Shown: in pieces, positions 46,007-54,963 of the stretch | Position numbering within the stretch: position 1 is the first letter of the stretch | Layout of the letters: every line of letters begins with the position of its first letter | Assembly: GCF_023630705.1 (NCBI RefSeq) | Contig: NZ_JALQEM010000004.1 | Coordinates: forward strand, 59,598-123,597 | Length of the DNA: 64,000 bases | Reading direction: 5' to 3' | Origin: Caballeronia sp. GAFFF1 | GTDB lineage: Bacteria > Pseudomonadota > Gammaproteobacteria > Burkholderiales > Burkholderiaceae | Notes under the pieces: model-generated | Database searches by the model: none | What the model saw: the letters and a program-made list of their open reading frames with translations, nothing else | What the model was told of the DNA's origin: nothing | Program-made: the position numbers and the translations under genes

Positions 46007-46357
46007 CGTCTGCTTCCTGTGAACTAGCTTACGACGGCGGCTTCGGCCGCCGTTGCGCTTTTCGACGCGCCTCGCGCATCCATCGCGGGCGGCATGCTTC
46101 CTGCTCTATGCTGCGCCACCCAAGCCGCGCATCGAGACGTAGAAAATTGACGCACGGCAAGGCGCGCATGGAACCGCGCAGCGCGGCGCAAGTCTGTCCC
46201 CATGTCTGCAAACTCGTTGCAGGACGGCTAAGATGAAAAAGCACAAGCCGCTAACACTTTGATTTGAAGACGCTGGGACGACGTTCGCAGCGTCGTATGA
46301 ACCTCGACCGTCTTTTTTGGCCGGTGGCGCGTTCAGTTCAGCCAGGGAGCGCGATAC
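46007..46357. other. 351-base gap between the MFS gene and the ferritin-like gene
   Basis: No gene supported. It holds the terminator-like hairpin at 46034-46053 and an inverted repeat GACGCTG ... CAGCGTC near 46270-46295, ahead of the ferritin-like gene. A nine-codon frame beginning at about 46233 (MKKHKPLTL) is too short to call. Confidence 0.4.
46034..46053 (+). terminator. Hairpin after the MFS gene
   Basis: ACGGCGGC and GCCGCCGT form a perfect eight-bp stem closed by a TTCG tetraloop, 28 bases after the stop codon. The following TGCGCTTTTC is a poor T-run, so it is a likely but weak terminator. Confidence 0.55.
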
Positions 46358-47182
46358 ATGCATACAGATAGCACCCACGTGATGCCGTGGCGCATCGAAG
46401 ATATCGATCTGAATCGGATCGACCGACAGAAGGCGGCGTCCAACGAACATCTTCTCTTGTTGCTTTGTGCCTGCTCGTTCATCGAGAGCGGCACCGACCT
46501 TTATACGAGCAACCTTAGCACCTACTTTCGCGACGATCCGGAAATCGCGGCGTGGCTCAACAACGAGTGGGAGCCCGAGGAGATGCAGCACGGCCGCGCG
46601 CTGAAAACGTACATCAACCACGTCTGGCCGGAGTTCGACTGGGACACGGCCTTCAAGAACTTCTTCGCCGAATATTCGCTGACGTGTTCCTACGAGCAGT
46701 TCGAAAAAAAGCGCGCGCTCGAGATGGTGGCGCGCTGTGTCATCGAGACGGGAACGGCCACGCTGTATCGAGCCATCAACGAATGTTCAGACGAGCCGGT
46801 GCTCAAGGAGATCACGGACAACATCCGCGTCGACGAAGTGCGCCACTACAAGCATTTCTTCCGCTTCTTCAAGAAGTGGAACAAGATCGAAGGCAATGGC
46901 CGCCTGGCCGTGCTCGGCGCGCTGGTGCGTCGCGTGGCCGAACTGAAGAGCGAGGACTCGGAGATCGCGCTGCGGCACGTCTTCGCCATTCGATACCCGG
47001 AGCGCGTCAAGGATTCGACCTACAATCGCGAACTCTTTGCGCAGGTCAATGCGTTGGTTCGGAGAAACCTGTCGGCCGATCAGTGCATCAAGATGCTTCT
47101 GAAGCCGCTGGATCTGCCCGCGCGCATCCAGCCGGGCGTTCATTATCCGCTCGCGAAAATCACGCAACTCTTCTTCCGCTAA
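46358..47182 (+). CDS. Ferritin-like diiron protein
   Basis: A 274-residue soluble protein of the ferritin-like superfamily. The ligands for a diiron site can be read directly: Glu43 in FIESGTDLY, Glu75 and His78 in EPEEMQHG, Glu130 in VIETGTATLY, and Glu160 and His163 in VDEVRHYKH. This E...ExxH...E...ExxH set is that of acyl-ACP desaturase/rubrerythrin-type four-helix bundles. The IETGTATLY and HGRALKTYINH segments resemble AurF/desaturase-like proteins. No N-terminal signal. AGGGAG stands eight bases before the ATG. The substrate is unknown; it may oxidise an aliphatic or aryl compound, or act in iron or peroxide handling. Confidence 0.8.
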   Translation: MHTDSTHVMPWRIEDIDLNRIDRQKAASNEHLLLLLCACSFIESGTDLYTSNLSTYFRDDPEIAAWLNNEWEPEEMQHGRALKTYINHVWPEFDWDTAFKNFFAEYSLTCSYEQFEKKRALEMVARCVIETGTATLYRAINECSDEPVLKEITDNIRVDEVRHYKHFFRFFKKWNKIEGNGRLAVLGALVRRVAELKSEDSEIALRHVFAIRYPERVKDSTYNRELFAQVNALVRRNLSADQCIKMLLKPLDLPARIQPGVHYPLAKITQLFFR

Positions 47183-47234
47183 CGCTCGACGCGTGCGGCG
47201 GCGTCATGCCGTTTCACGCAACGAGCCTACGTCA

Positions 47235-47744
47235 ATGACCGACTCCACCGCAGCGAAGACGCTCTCCTTGCAGACCGTCTTCGACGAATGGCCCTCCGAT
47301 CTGCGCGCGTTGTTCGACGGTACGCTGACAGGCGCGCCAAGCGGGTTCACGGCGTCGCTGTCCGCCGTGGACGACGGAGGGCGCATTCGCACCGCCCTGT
47401 TGAGCGCGGGGGAACTGCTCGCCCCGGACGCGCGCACGCTGTGTTTCTCATTGTGGCCGTCGTCGCGTACGGCGCGGGCAATCGCGTCGGGCGCAAGCGC
47501 AACGCTCGCTTTCGTTTTCGACGAGGCGTTCCATCAGGTGCAGATCGACGCGCGGCGCGTCGCGCTCGACGACGTGCCGCTCGCGTGCTTCGTCGGGACG
47601 ATTGAAAGCGGGGAGATTCAGCGCGTGCCGTACGCGCGGCTGACAGGCGGCATCACGTTCGAACTGACGGACACCGAGCAGGTCATCGCGCGCTGGCGCG
47701 AGCAACTGGACTGGCTGAAGCAGGCGGCGAGCGCCGCTGCATGA
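47235..47744 (+). CDS. Conserved protein, pyridoxamine-5'-phosphate-oxidase-like fold suggested
   Basis: A 169-residue cytoplasmic protein. The sequence SLSAVDDGGRIRTALLSAGEL, then LCFSLWPSSRTARAIASGASATLAFVFDEAFHQVQI and YARLTGGITFEL resembles the split-barrel flavin-binding proteins of the PNPOx type (RTALLSAGE as the first strands, SSRTARA as the phosphate-contact region). The assignment is by pattern only. It starts 52 bases after the ferritin-like gene on the same strand, so the two may work together, for example with a flavin as electron carrier. Confidence 0.7.
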   Translation: MTDSTAAKTLSLQTVFDEWPSDLRALFDGTLTGAPSGFTASLSAVDDGGRIRTALLSAGELLAPDARTLCFSLWPSSRTARAIASGASATLAFVFDEAFHQVQIDARRVALDDVPLACFVGTIESGEIQRVPYARLTGGITFELTDTEQVIARWREQLDWLKQAASAAA

Positions 47745-47811
47745 TTGCTTGTTGATTCTTTCGCGAGCCGCACGCGCTGGCGGCTCGCTTTCCAGATGAT
47801 GTCGCCGACGC

Positions 47812-49311
47812 TCAGCGCCCGCGTCCGCCGGTGCGCATGCCGTCGCGGCGCGCGCCGCCGTTGTCGTTGCGCGACTTGCCGCCGAGCAGCGCGCCGGGGT
47901 TGCCTGCTTTGGCGCGCGGGGCCGGAGCGTGGCCGGCTGCGTGCGCGGCTTCGGGACGGCGGGGCGCCGCCTTGACGCCTGCGTTGGCGTGCCCGGCGGG
48001 TTTAGCGCCGGCCGGCTTCGAGCTGCGGCCGTCGCGCTGACCCTGACCGGCGCTGTTGCCCGCTTTCGGCGCACGCGCCTGATCCTGCGATCCGCCATGC
48101 GCGCGGCCACCTTCGCGCGGACCGCCGCGCCCCTGGCTGCGGCGTTGAATCGGCTCGGGTTTCGCGTTCGGGTCCGGCTCGAACCCGGCAATCACTTCTT
48201 GCGGAATCGGCCGCTTGATAAGGCGCTCGATGTCCTTCAGCAATTGCAGTTCGTCGACGCACACGAGCGACACCGCTTCGCCTTCCGCGCCCGCGCGTCC
48301 CGTGCGGCCGATGCGGTGCACGTAGTCTTCCGGCACGTTCGGCAGATCGAAGTTGACCACGTGCGGCAACTGGTCGATGTCGATGCCACGCGCCGCGATA
48401 TCGGTCGCGACGAGCACCTGCAACGTCTGATCCTTGAATTCGGCGAGCGCCCGCGTGCGCGCGGACTGGCTCTTGTTGCCGTGAATGGCGAGCGCGCTGA
48501 TGCCGTCCTTCGTCAGTTGCTCGGCGAGACGGTTCGCGCCGTGCTTCGTGCGCGTGAAGACGAGCACCTGAAACCAGTCGTGCTGGCGGATCAGATGCGT
48601 GAGCAGCTCGCGCTTGCGATCACGGTCCACCGGATGGATCTTCTGTTCGATGCGCTCGGCCGTCGTGTTGCGGCGCGCGACTTCGATCAGCGCGGGCGAA
48701 TCGAGCAGGCTGTCGGCGAGCGCCTTGATTTCATCCGAGAACGTGGCCGAGAACAGCAGGTTCTGGCGCTTCTGCGGCAGACGCGCGAGCACGCGCTTGA
48801 TGTCGTGAATGAAGCCCATGTCGAGCATGCGGTCGGCTTCGTCGAGCACGAGAATTTCGAGCTGCGAAACGTCGATCGTCTTCTGCTGCATGTGATCGAG
48901 CAGACGGCCCGGCGTCGCGACGACGATATCCACGCCACGGCGCAGCGCGTCGATTTGCGGATTGATGCCCACGCCGCCGAACATCACGGTGGAGCGCAGC
49001 TTCAGATACTTGCCGTAAGCGCGCACGCTTTCTTCGACCTGCGCCGCGAGTTCGCGCGTCGGCGTGAGGATCAGCGCGCGCACCGGGCGCTTGCTGCCGG
49101 CCGCGGCCGGCGCCATTTGCGAGAGACGTTGCAGGATGGGCAGCGTGAAGCCCGCCGTCTTGCCGGTGCCCGTTTGCGCGCCGGCGAGCAGGTCGCCGCC
49201 TTTCAGGACCGCCGGAATGGCCTGAAGCTGGATAGGAGTGGGATTCGTGTAGCCGAGTTCGTTGACTGCGCGAAGGAGAGGTTCTGACAGACCGAGTGAA
49301 TCAAAAGACAT
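47812..49311 (-). CDS. rhlE: DEAD-box RNA helicase RhlE-like
   Basis: ATP-dependent RNA helicase involved in ribosome assembly and mRNA turnover. The 499-residue protein has the full motif set: Q motif ([26 protein letters not shown]), AQTGTGKT near residue 45, [30 protein letters not shown], and the C-terminal domain motifs with [19 protein letters not shown] and [10 protein letters not shown]. The last about 120 residues are a basic, Gly/Arg/Ala-rich disordered tail ending GMRTGGRGR, usual for RNA-binding helicases of this group. A 216-base gap upstream contains a strong hairpin (49484-49505). Confidence 0.93.
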   Translation of the reverse strand: MSFDSLGLSEPLLRAVNELGYTNPTPIQLQAIPAVLKGGDLLAGAQTGTGKTAGFTLPILQRLSQMAPAAAGSKRPVRALILTPTRELAAQVEESVRAYGKYLKLRSTVMFGGVGINPQIDALRRGVDIVVATPGRLLDHMQQKTIDVSQLEILVLDEADRMLDMGFIHDIKRVLARLPQKRQNLLFSATFSDEIKALADSLLDSPALIEVARRNTTAERIEQKIHPVDRDRKRELLTHLIRQHDWFQVLVFTRTKHGANRLAEQLTKDGISALAIHGNKSQSARTRALAEFKDQTLQVLVATDIAARGIDIDQLPHVVNFDLPNVPEDYVHRIGRTGRAGAEGEAVSLVCVDELQLLKDIERLIKRPIPQEVIAGFEPDPNAKPEPIQRRSQGRGGPREGGRAHGGSQDQARAPKAGNSAGQGQRDGRSSKPAGAKPAGHANAGVKAAPRRPEAAHAAGHAPAPRAKAGNPGALLGGKSRNDNGGARRDGMRTGGRGR

Positions 49312-49483
49312 AAATAGATGTTCGAATCGTTGTGGCGAACGGCGTGCAGGCGGCTGGCAACAGCGGCGATGATGTACGACGCTCGCAATGAATCGGGCGG
49401 CGGCCTTGGTGCGCGGTCCTGGACCGCCTGGCTGTGCCGCAAGGTTCGACGCGCTATCAAGACACGCCGGCTGGCTGTAAGTT

Positions 49484-49505
49484 GCATCGCGTTGCTTCGC
49501 GATGC
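49484..49505. other. Perfect hairpin in the leader region of rhlE
   Basis: GCATCGCG and CGCGATGC pair perfectly around a six-base loop. It stands 24 bases from the stop codon of the PAQR gene and about 173 bases from the rhlE start on the same strand. No T-run follows it on either strand, so it is either a Rho-independent-like end of the PAQR transcript or a structured part of a long rhlE leader. Confidence 0.4.
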
Positions 49506-49528
49506 GGGCGCTTTGCCCCGTTCAAGGC

Positions 49529-50149
49529 TCACGCGACATAGCGCGCGACGCTCACGAACTGACACAGACTGCCCGCCAGCACGAACAGATGCCAGATACC
49601 GTGGCCGTGCCGGATGCGCTCGTCGTTGATGAAAAACCAGATGCCGGCGGTGTAGATCAGACCGCCTGCCACCAGCCACGCAGTGCCTGCGGGCGGCAGC
49701 GCCGTCAAGAGCGGATGAACGGCTACGAGCGCGAGCCAGCCCATCAACACGTACAGCACCATCGAAACGCTGCGGGTTCTTCGCCCGAGCGTGAGTTCCT
49801 GCGTGATGCCGAGCACAGCAAGCCCCCAGCTCACGCCAAACAGCGACCAGCCCCACGGGCCGCGCAAGGTCACCAGTGTATAGGGTGTGTAGCTGCCGGC
49901 TATCAACAAGTAGATGGCCGAGTGGTCGCACTTTTGCAAGACCGCTTTCATGCGCGGCGTGCGCGCACAGTGGTACAGCGTCGAGATCAGGTACAGCGCG
50001 CACAGCATGGCGCCGTAGATGGCGAAGCTCACGACCTTGTAGGCGTCGCCATCGAGCGCGCCCATCGTCACGAGCGTCGCGAGTCCCGCGACGGACAAAA
50101 TGACGCCGATCAAATGGCTGATGCTGTTAAAACGCTCGCCTGCGTGCAT
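49529..50149 (-). CDS. PAQR/hemolysin III family membrane protein
   Basis: A 206-residue protein with about seven membrane segments, of the HlyIII/YqfA family. The family metal-binding residues are visible: a Ser and His in YLISTLYHCA, the Asp and His in CDHSAIYLLIAGSYTPYTL, and the two His in GHGIWHLFVLAGS near the C-terminus. This matches the three-His zinc site of PAQR proteins. Bacterial members are poorly characterised: links to membrane-lipid homeostasis are reported, and the hemolysin name is historical. It follows the cytochrome genes, with a terminator hairpin in between, and precedes rhlE on the same strand. Confidence 0.88.
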   Translation of the reverse strand: MHAGERFNSISHLIGVILSVAGLATLVTMGALDGDAYKVVSFAIYGAMLCALYLISTLYHCARTPRMKAVLQKCDHSAIYLLIAGSYTPYTLVTLRGPWGWSLFGVSWGLAVLGITQELTLGRRTRSVSMVLYVLMGWLALVAVHPLLTALPPAGTAWLVAGGLIYTAGIWFFINDERIRHGHGIWHLFVLAGSLCQFVSVARYVA

Positions 50150-50169
50150 GACCGATTTACCAAAGACAA

Positions 50170-50201
50170 GGGGCGCAGCCCCAACATGAAGGCTGCGCCC
50201 C
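50170..50201 (-). terminator. Terminator hairpin after the cytochrome genes
   Basis: GGGGCGCAGCC and GGCTGCGCCCC form a perfect 11-bp stem with a 10-base loop. On the minus strand it is followed by TTGTCTTTGG, a broken T-run. It ends the cytochrome transcript before the PAQR gene. Confidence 0.7.
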
Positions 50202-50231
50202 GTGCGTATTGTACGCTGTCTTGCGCGAATG

Positions 50232-51530
50232 TCAGTCGAGCGGCGCCGAACGCAGGTTGCTCACCTGTTGCGGCGACACCGGCGTGCCGTGGTTGCCCCA
50301 CGACATACGGATGTACGTCACGACCGCGGCCACTTCCGTATCCGACAGCGACTGCGCGAACGGCGGCATGCCGTGCGGCATCGGATTGCCGTCGGTGCTC
50401 GGCGGGTAGCCGCCGTTGAGCGTCATGCGGATAGGGTTGACGGCCGACGGCATCTGGATCGACTGATTGTTCGCGAGCGGCGGGTACGCGGGCGGCTTGC
50501 CGAGACCGTTTTCCGCGTGACACTTCGCGCAGTTCTCGGTGTAGACCTTCTTGCCCATGGTGAGCAGCTCGCCGCCGAACTTCTCGGACGTTTCCAGTTG
50601 CAGCGGTTCCGGCGCTTCCTTCTTCTGCGGGATCGACTTGAGATACGTCGAGATCGCGTTGATGTCCGCGTCGGTCATGTACTGCAAGCTGTTGTGGACC
50701 ACTTCGGCCATCGGGCCGAACACCGCGCCGCGCTGCGACACGCCGCTCTTCAGCAGGTCGTTGATGTCCTTGATGTCCCAGTCGCCGAGACCGGCTTCCT
50801 TGTTCGACGTGAGCGACGGCGCGTACCAGTTTTGCAGCGGAATCAGGCCGCCCGCGAACGCGGCGGAGTTGACCGGGCCGCCCATCGCGTTGATCGACGT
50901 ATGGCACATGCCGCAGTGCCCGAGGCCTTCCACGAGATACGCGCCGCGATTCCATTCGACCGATTTGGTCGGGTCCGGCTTGTACTCGCCTTCGCTGAAG
51001 AACAGCGTGCGCCAGCCGATCAGCAGATTCCGGTTGTTGAACGGAAAGCGCAGTTCATGCGGACGGCTCGGCTCGGAAACCGGCGGGACCGAACGCAGGT
51101 AGGCGTAGATCGCGTCGGAGTCGGCGCGCGTCACCTTCGTGTAGCTCGTGAACGGGAAGCCGGGGTACAGCAGGCTGCCGTCCTTCGAGCGGCCGGTGTG
51201 CATCGCGCGATAGAAGTCGTCGGAGGTCCACTTGCCGATGCCGTACTTGTCGTCCGGCGTGATGTTCGGCGTGAACATGGTGCCGAAGGGCGTCGCCATG
51301 GGCAGGCCGCCCGCGAACTGCTTGCCGCCGCGCACCGTGTGGCACGCGATACAGTCGCCGGCGCGGGCGAGATATTCGCCGTGCTTGACGAGCTCGGCCT
51401 GGTTCGCCGGGGTCGCCGCGACCGCGCCGCCCGAATGGAGGTTGTCGCCGCCCGACCAGAGGACGGCGCCGGCTGCGACGGCTGCCACCACGACAGCCGA
51501 GGAAAGTGCGAACAGGGACTTGCGTTTCAT
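50232..51530 (-). CDS. Triheme c-type cytochrome (alcohol/gluconate dehydrogenase cytochrome-subunit type)
   Basis: A 432-residue periplasmic or membrane-anchored cytochrome. An N-terminal hydrophobic segment (residues 6-25, SLFALSSAVVVAAVAAGAVL) is a signal or anchor. Three heme-binding motifs follow: CIACH at 60-64, CGMCH near residue 207, and CAKCH near residue 330, in domains of about 130 residues each. The HELRFPFNNRNLLIGWRTLFF segment between the first two hemes is a family trait of the cytochrome subunits of membrane alcohol, aldehyde and sugar dehydrogenases, which pass electrons to ubiquinol oxidase. The dehydrogenase itself is not in this window. It is 21 bases downstream of the diheme cytochrome gene. 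Confidence 0.9.
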   Translation of the reverse strand: MKRKSLFALSSAVVVAAVAAGAVLWSGGDNLHSGGAVAATPANQAELVKHGEYLARAGDCIACHTVRGGKQFAGGLPMATPFGTMFTPNITPDDKYGIGKWTSDDFYRAMHTGRSKDGSLLYPGFPFTSYTKVTRADSDAIYAYLRSVPPVSEPSRPHELRFPFNNRNLLIGWRTLFFSEGEYKPDPTKSVEWNRGAYLVEGLGHCGMCHTSINAMGGPVNSAAFAGGLIPLQNWYAPSLTSNKEAGLGDWDIKDINDLLKSGVSQRGAVFGPMAEVVHNSLQYMTDADINAISTYLKSIPQKKEAPEPLQLETSEKFGGELLTMGKKVYTENCAKCHAENGLGKPPAYPPLANNQSIQMPSAVNPIRMTLNGGYPPSTDGNPMPHGMPPFAQSLSDTEVAAVVTYIRMSWGNHGTPVSPQQVSNLRSAPLD

Positions 51531-51551
51531 TGTGTTGTCGCTCCAGACGCC

Positions 51552-52295
51552 TTATTGCGGTTCGCTGCCGCAGACGAGCGGCATCTTCAACGAGCCAGCG
51601 GGCGCGGGCACCGGGTTGGCGGGTGCGGTTTGCGTGGAGAGCCATGCGGCGACGGCGGTCACGTCGTCATCCGACAGGCGCGAAGCGATCTGCTGCATGC
51701 AGTCGGGCGCCTTCGCGTGGCGCGTGCCCGACTTCCATGCGCCGACCTGCGCGCTGATGTAGTCCGAATGCAGGCCGACGAGACCCGGGATGGCCGGCTG
51801 CATGCCGGTCAGCGCCTTGCCGTGACATGCCGCGCAGGCGGGAATGTTCTTCGACGGATCGCCGTTCAGCACGATCTGCGAGCCGCGCGCGAGCGTCGTG
51901 CCCGACACGTTCGTCTTCGCGGGCGGCGGATACGGCGGACGCTGCTGCGAGAAGTAATTCGCGATCTGATGAAGGTAGTCGTCCGAGAGATACGTGACGA
52001 GGTAGTTCATCGGCGGGTACTTGCGCCGCCCTTCGCGGAAGTTCTGGAGCTGGTTGTACAGATAGTCGGCGGGCTTGCCGGCAAGACGCGGGAAGTAGTC
52101 ATTGTCCGTGCCTTCGCCGTGCACGCCGTGACATGCGGTGCAGCCTTGCACGCGGGCTGCCATGGTATCCGGCGCGATAGGCTGGTTTTGCGCCTGGGCA
52201 AGCGCCTGGCCCGCGCTGAGAACGCCGGCGCTGCCGATCAGTGCCAGGGCGAGCAGCGGACGGAAAATGCGTCTTGAAAACACGCGACACTCCAT
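51552..52295 (-). CDS. Diheme c-type cytochrome
   Basis: A 247-residue exported cytochrome c of the c4 type. Signal peptide: MECRVFSRRIFRPLLALALI followed by GSAGVLSAGQALAQA, with cleavage likely after AQA. Two CxxCH motifs, CTACH in RVQGCTACHGVHGEG and CAACH in IPACAACHGKALTG, sit in two similar domains of about 85 residues. YPPMNYLVTYLSDDYLHQIANYFSQQ supplies a Met axial ligand of the first heme. The frame is open further upstream to 52607, but the signal peptide fixes the start. The triheme gene follows at 21 bases, so a shared electron-transfer chain is likely. Confidence 0.9.
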   Translation of the reverse strand: MECRVFSRRIFRPLLALALIGSAGVLSAGQALAQAQNQPIAPDTMAARVQGCTACHGVHGEGTDNDYFPRLAGKPADYLYNQLQNFREGRRKYPPMNYLVTYLSDDYLHQIANYFSQQRPPYPPPAKTNVSGTTLARGSQIVLNGDPSKNIPACAACHGKALTGMQPAIPGLVGLHSDYISAQVGAWKSGTRHAKAPDCMQQIASRLSDDDVTAVAAWLSTQTAPANPVPAPAGSLKMPLVCGSEPQ

Positions 52296-52423
52296 GAAAT
52301 TCGGGGACCTGCCGAGCTTCGTGCGGCTCGGTGCGAAGGTGGCGAACCACGGCCACGCGTACGGTGGCGGAGGGTGGCGGACCACAGCCACAGCGGCTCG
52401 TTGAGCCTCTGATGCGACGCGGA

Positions 52424-52452
52424 ATTCTATCATCGATGCCTGATGGTGACTA
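52424..52452 (-). promoter_or_regulatory. Candidate promoter of the cytochrome genes
   Basis: On the minus strand TAGTCA (52452-52447) and TAGAAT (52429-52424) are 17 bases apart, a fair match to a sigma-70 promoter, about 130 bases before the diheme cytochrome start. The opposite strand has a TTGACA (52520-52525) with a weaker -10 for the CopD gene. The rest of the 435-base gap 52296-52730 shows no gene. Confidence 0.5.
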
Positions 52453-52730
52453 TTTGACACAACTTTTCGGGCGCTCTGAGGCGGAATCGCGACAAAATGC
52501 CGCGCGACGGACAAGAACTTTGACATTGCATTGAATTCGTTGCTTATCAACAAAGAGTCGACACAAGCGTCATCGCGTGGCGCCGAAGTCCGTAGCGTCC
52601 GATGCAATGCGCGCTCGGGTTTGCGTGCGTTCGTTTAGACTTCGCGAGCCGCTTTTCTTGCCGACGCACCGATGACCCGCCCGGATCTCCTCACAGCAAT
52701 TCCCGTTCACGCCTCGACGGCCGCCGCATC

Positions 52731-53663
52731 ATGACCGGCGGTTCGTTGTCGTTTCTGCAGATGATGTTCGCCGCGCTGTCGGATGTGGCGTTCGCGTGCG
52801 CGCTCGGCGGGGTGCTGCTGGGCGCGTGGCTGCATCGCGAACGGGCAGCTGCTGCGGTGTCGCCGGCGCAGCGCGGCGGGCGGCGCGCTGCGCGTGTGGG
52901 CATCGCGGCGGCGCTCGCGTTCGTGCTGTGCGGCTTCGTTTCGCTGTGGCTGGAGTCGGCCGCGATGAGCGGCACGTCGATCGCCGATGCGGGTTCGTCG
53001 CTCTGGCTCGTCGCGAGCGCGACGCACGCGGGCATCGGCTGGGCGGTATCGGTCGCGGGCGGCGTGCTGCTCGCGCTCGCCACGGCGACGAGCCGTCCGT
53101 TGGGCGCTGCGCGCGTGGCCGTCGCCGTGCTCGGCGCGTTGATCGCGGCATCGGGGAAAGCGGCGATCGGCCATGCCGCCGATGCGGGGGCGTTCTCCAT
53201 CGCGGAAGGCGTGCAGTGGCTGCATCTGCTCGCGACAGGCGTGTGGGGCGGCGTCGTCATCGCGGGCGCGGTCGTCTTGCCCGCGCTCGACGCATCGACC
53301 GCCCGCGCTGCGCTGCTGCGCGTCGTCGCGCGCATGTCGAGCATCGCAACAGTCGCGGTGGCAGTCGTCATCGCGACGGGTCTCTTCAATGCATGGCGCG
53401 GCACCGGCGGATCGGCTGAGGCGCTGACGCAAAGCGGCTGGGGTCACGCGCTGATCGTGAAACTCGTGTTCGTCGCGGCGGCGCTCGCGCTCGGCGCGCT
53501 CAACCGCTGGTCGGCGCTACCGCGCCTGCAACGCACGGCATCGACGACGGACGCGCACACGGTCATCAACCTGATGCGCGTCGAAGCGGTGTTGATGGTG
53601 GGCGTATTCGTGGCGGCGTCGGTGCTGTCGCACAGCTTGCCGGGCTTCGCGATGGGCGGTTGA
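52731..53663 (+). CDS. CopD family copper-resistance membrane protein
   Basis: A 310-residue inner-membrane protein with about eight hydrophobic segments. The pattern of paired helices and the GVQWLHLLATGVWGGVVIAGAVVLP segment near residue 170 are typical of the CopD/PcoD domain, in which conserved His residues (here in HAADAGAFSIAEGVQWLHLL) may contact copper. In characterised systems CopC and CopD import or handle periplasmic copper; no copC partner is present here, so the role is inferred. It is convergent with a small membrane-protein gene 17 bases away and divergent from the cytochrome genes. Confidence 0.8.
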   Translation: MTGGSLSFLQMMFAALSDVAFACALGGVLLGAWLHRERAAAAVSPAQRGGRRAARVGIAAALAFVLCGFVSLWLESAAMSGTSIADAGSSLWLVASATHAGIGWAVSVAGGVLLALATATSRPLGAARVAVAVLGALIAASGKAAIGHAADAGAFSIAEGVQWLHLLATGVWGGVVIAGAVVLPALDASTARAALLRVVARMSSIATVAVAVVIATGLFNAWRGTGGSAEALTQSGWGHALIVKLVFVAAALALGALNRWSALPRLQRTASTTDAHTVINLMRVEAVLMVGVFVAASVLSHSLPGFAMGG

Positions 53664-53680
53664 GCGGGTTGAGCGCCGGC

Positions 53681-53980
53681 TCACTCGTAACCGAGCTTAT
53701 GGCTCACGATAGGGGCGCAGAACAGCGCGAGCGCGCATCCGGCCGCTTTGCCCTGAAGCTCGACAAAAGCGGTATGCGAATCCGCGACGAAGAGCACATC
53801 GAGGATCTGCGGCAAGCAGAACGCCACCGCGAGCACGATGAACCCGCGCGTCACCATCGAGATGCGCCAGCCGTGCTGCGCGCCGAGCACCGCCGCGATC
53901 ACGCGCGCCACGCCGAGCGGCACGAATGCGCCGACGGCAAGCTGCGCGCGGACGGTTTCATCGGGAAGGACGTGCCACAT
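53681..53980 (-). CDS. Small integral membrane protein, unknown function
   Basis: A 99-residue protein with about three hydrophobic segments: LAVGAFVPLGVARVIAAVLG, MVTRGFIVLAVAFCLPQILDVLF and LQGKAAGCALALFCAPIVSH. I do not recognise the family. The N-terminus MWHVLPDETVRAQ is amphipathic and could be cytoplasmic. It lies between the convergent CopD gene and panB, and its strand matches panB, but the 112-base gap to panB gives no operon evidence. Confidence 0.65.
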   Translation of the reverse strand: MWHVLPDETVRAQLAVGAFVPLGVARVIAAVLGAQHGWRISMVTRGFIVLAVAFCLPQILDVLFVADSHTAFVELQGKAAGCALALFCAPIVSHKLGYE

Positions 53981-54092
53981 GGTCGTTCTCGCTTCGGGCT
54001 GATGGCTTCAGCTTAGTGTGCAAGAACCTCGCCCGTCCAGTCTGTTCGTGACAGCGCAAACGGGTGGCCGGTATCGCGTAAAACGAAAACAA

Positions 54093-54908
54093 TCAGAACG
54101 TGTGCTCGGGACCGGGAAAGCTGCCGTCCTTCACTGCGCTCACGTAGGCTTCGACCGCCGCGAAAATGCTCGGCTGGCCCTGCATGAAATCCTTCACAAA
54201 GCGCGGACGCTTGCCGGGAAAAATGCCGAGCATGTCGTGCAGAACCAGCACTTGCCCCGAACAGTCGATGCCCGCGCCGATGCCGATGGTCGGAATCGCG
54301 AGTTGTTGCGTGACCTCGCGCGCGACGAGCGTCGGCACCGCTTCGATCACGAGCAGTTGCGCACCCGCTTGCTGAAGCGCGAGCGCGTCGCGGCGCATCT
54401 GTTCCGCCGCCGCTTCGGACTTGCCCTGCACCTTGAAGCCGCCGAACGCATGCACCGACTGCGGCGTGAGCCCGACGTGGCCGCATACCGGAATCGAACG
54501 CTCGACGAGAAAGCGCACGGTATCCGCGAGCCACTCTCCGCCTTCTAGCTTCACCATGTGCGCGCCCGCGCGCATCAGCTTCACGGCATTCGCATACGCT
54601 TCTTCGCGCGATCCGATGGTGCCGAACGGCATGTCCGCGACGATCAGCGCGCTCTTGTTGCCGCGCGCAACGGACGCCGTGTGATACGCGATATCGTCCA
54701 GCGTCACCGGCAGCGTCGTGCTGTGGCCTTGCAGGACGTTGCCGAGCGAATCGCCGATCAGCATGACATCGACGCCCGCGCGGTCGAGCAGCGCCGCGAA
54801 GCTCGCGTCGTAGCACGTGAGCATCGCGATGCGCTGGCCCGCCTCGCGCATGGCTTGCAGCTTCGGAACGGTGATTGTCGAGCGGCTGGTTTCCTGCAGA
54901 TACGTCAT
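54093..54908 (-). CDS. panB: 3-methyl-2-oxobutanoate hydroxymethyltransferase
   Basis: First step of pantothenate (coenzyme A) synthesis: transfers a hydroxymethyl group from methylene-THF to ketoisovalerate. The 271-residue protein has the family segments [29 protein letters not shown] (metal Asp), [41 protein letters not shown] and the C-terminal [22 protein letters not shown]. Start at 54908 (MTYLQE) is the first ATG before the homology; an ATG at 54986 exists but its extension is not family-like. It follows dgk with a 55-base gap. Confidence 0.95.
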   Translation of the reverse strand: MTYLQETSRSTITVPKLQAMREAGQRIAMLTCYDASFAALLDRAGVDVMLIGDSLGNVLQGHSTTLPVTLDDIAYHTASVARGNKSALIVADMPFGTIGSREEAYANAVKLMRAGAHMVKLEGGEWLADTVRFLVERSIPVCGHVGLTPQSVHAFGGFKVQGKSEAAAEQMRRDALALQQAGAQLLVIEAVPTLVAREVTQQLAIPTIGIGAGIDCSGQVLVLHDMLGIFPGKRPRFVKDFMQGQPSIFAAVEAYVSAVKDGSFPGPEHTF

Positions 54909-54963
54909 GATGATTTCACTTGAAATGGCGCGCGGGCGCGAAGCCCGAACATGAAGTTCGAAC

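Noticed and set aside
46233..46262. A nine-codon frame (MKKHKPLTL) before the ferritin-like gene
   Set aside because: Too short and without a repeated amino acid or downstream terminator, so no leader-peptide function can be argued.
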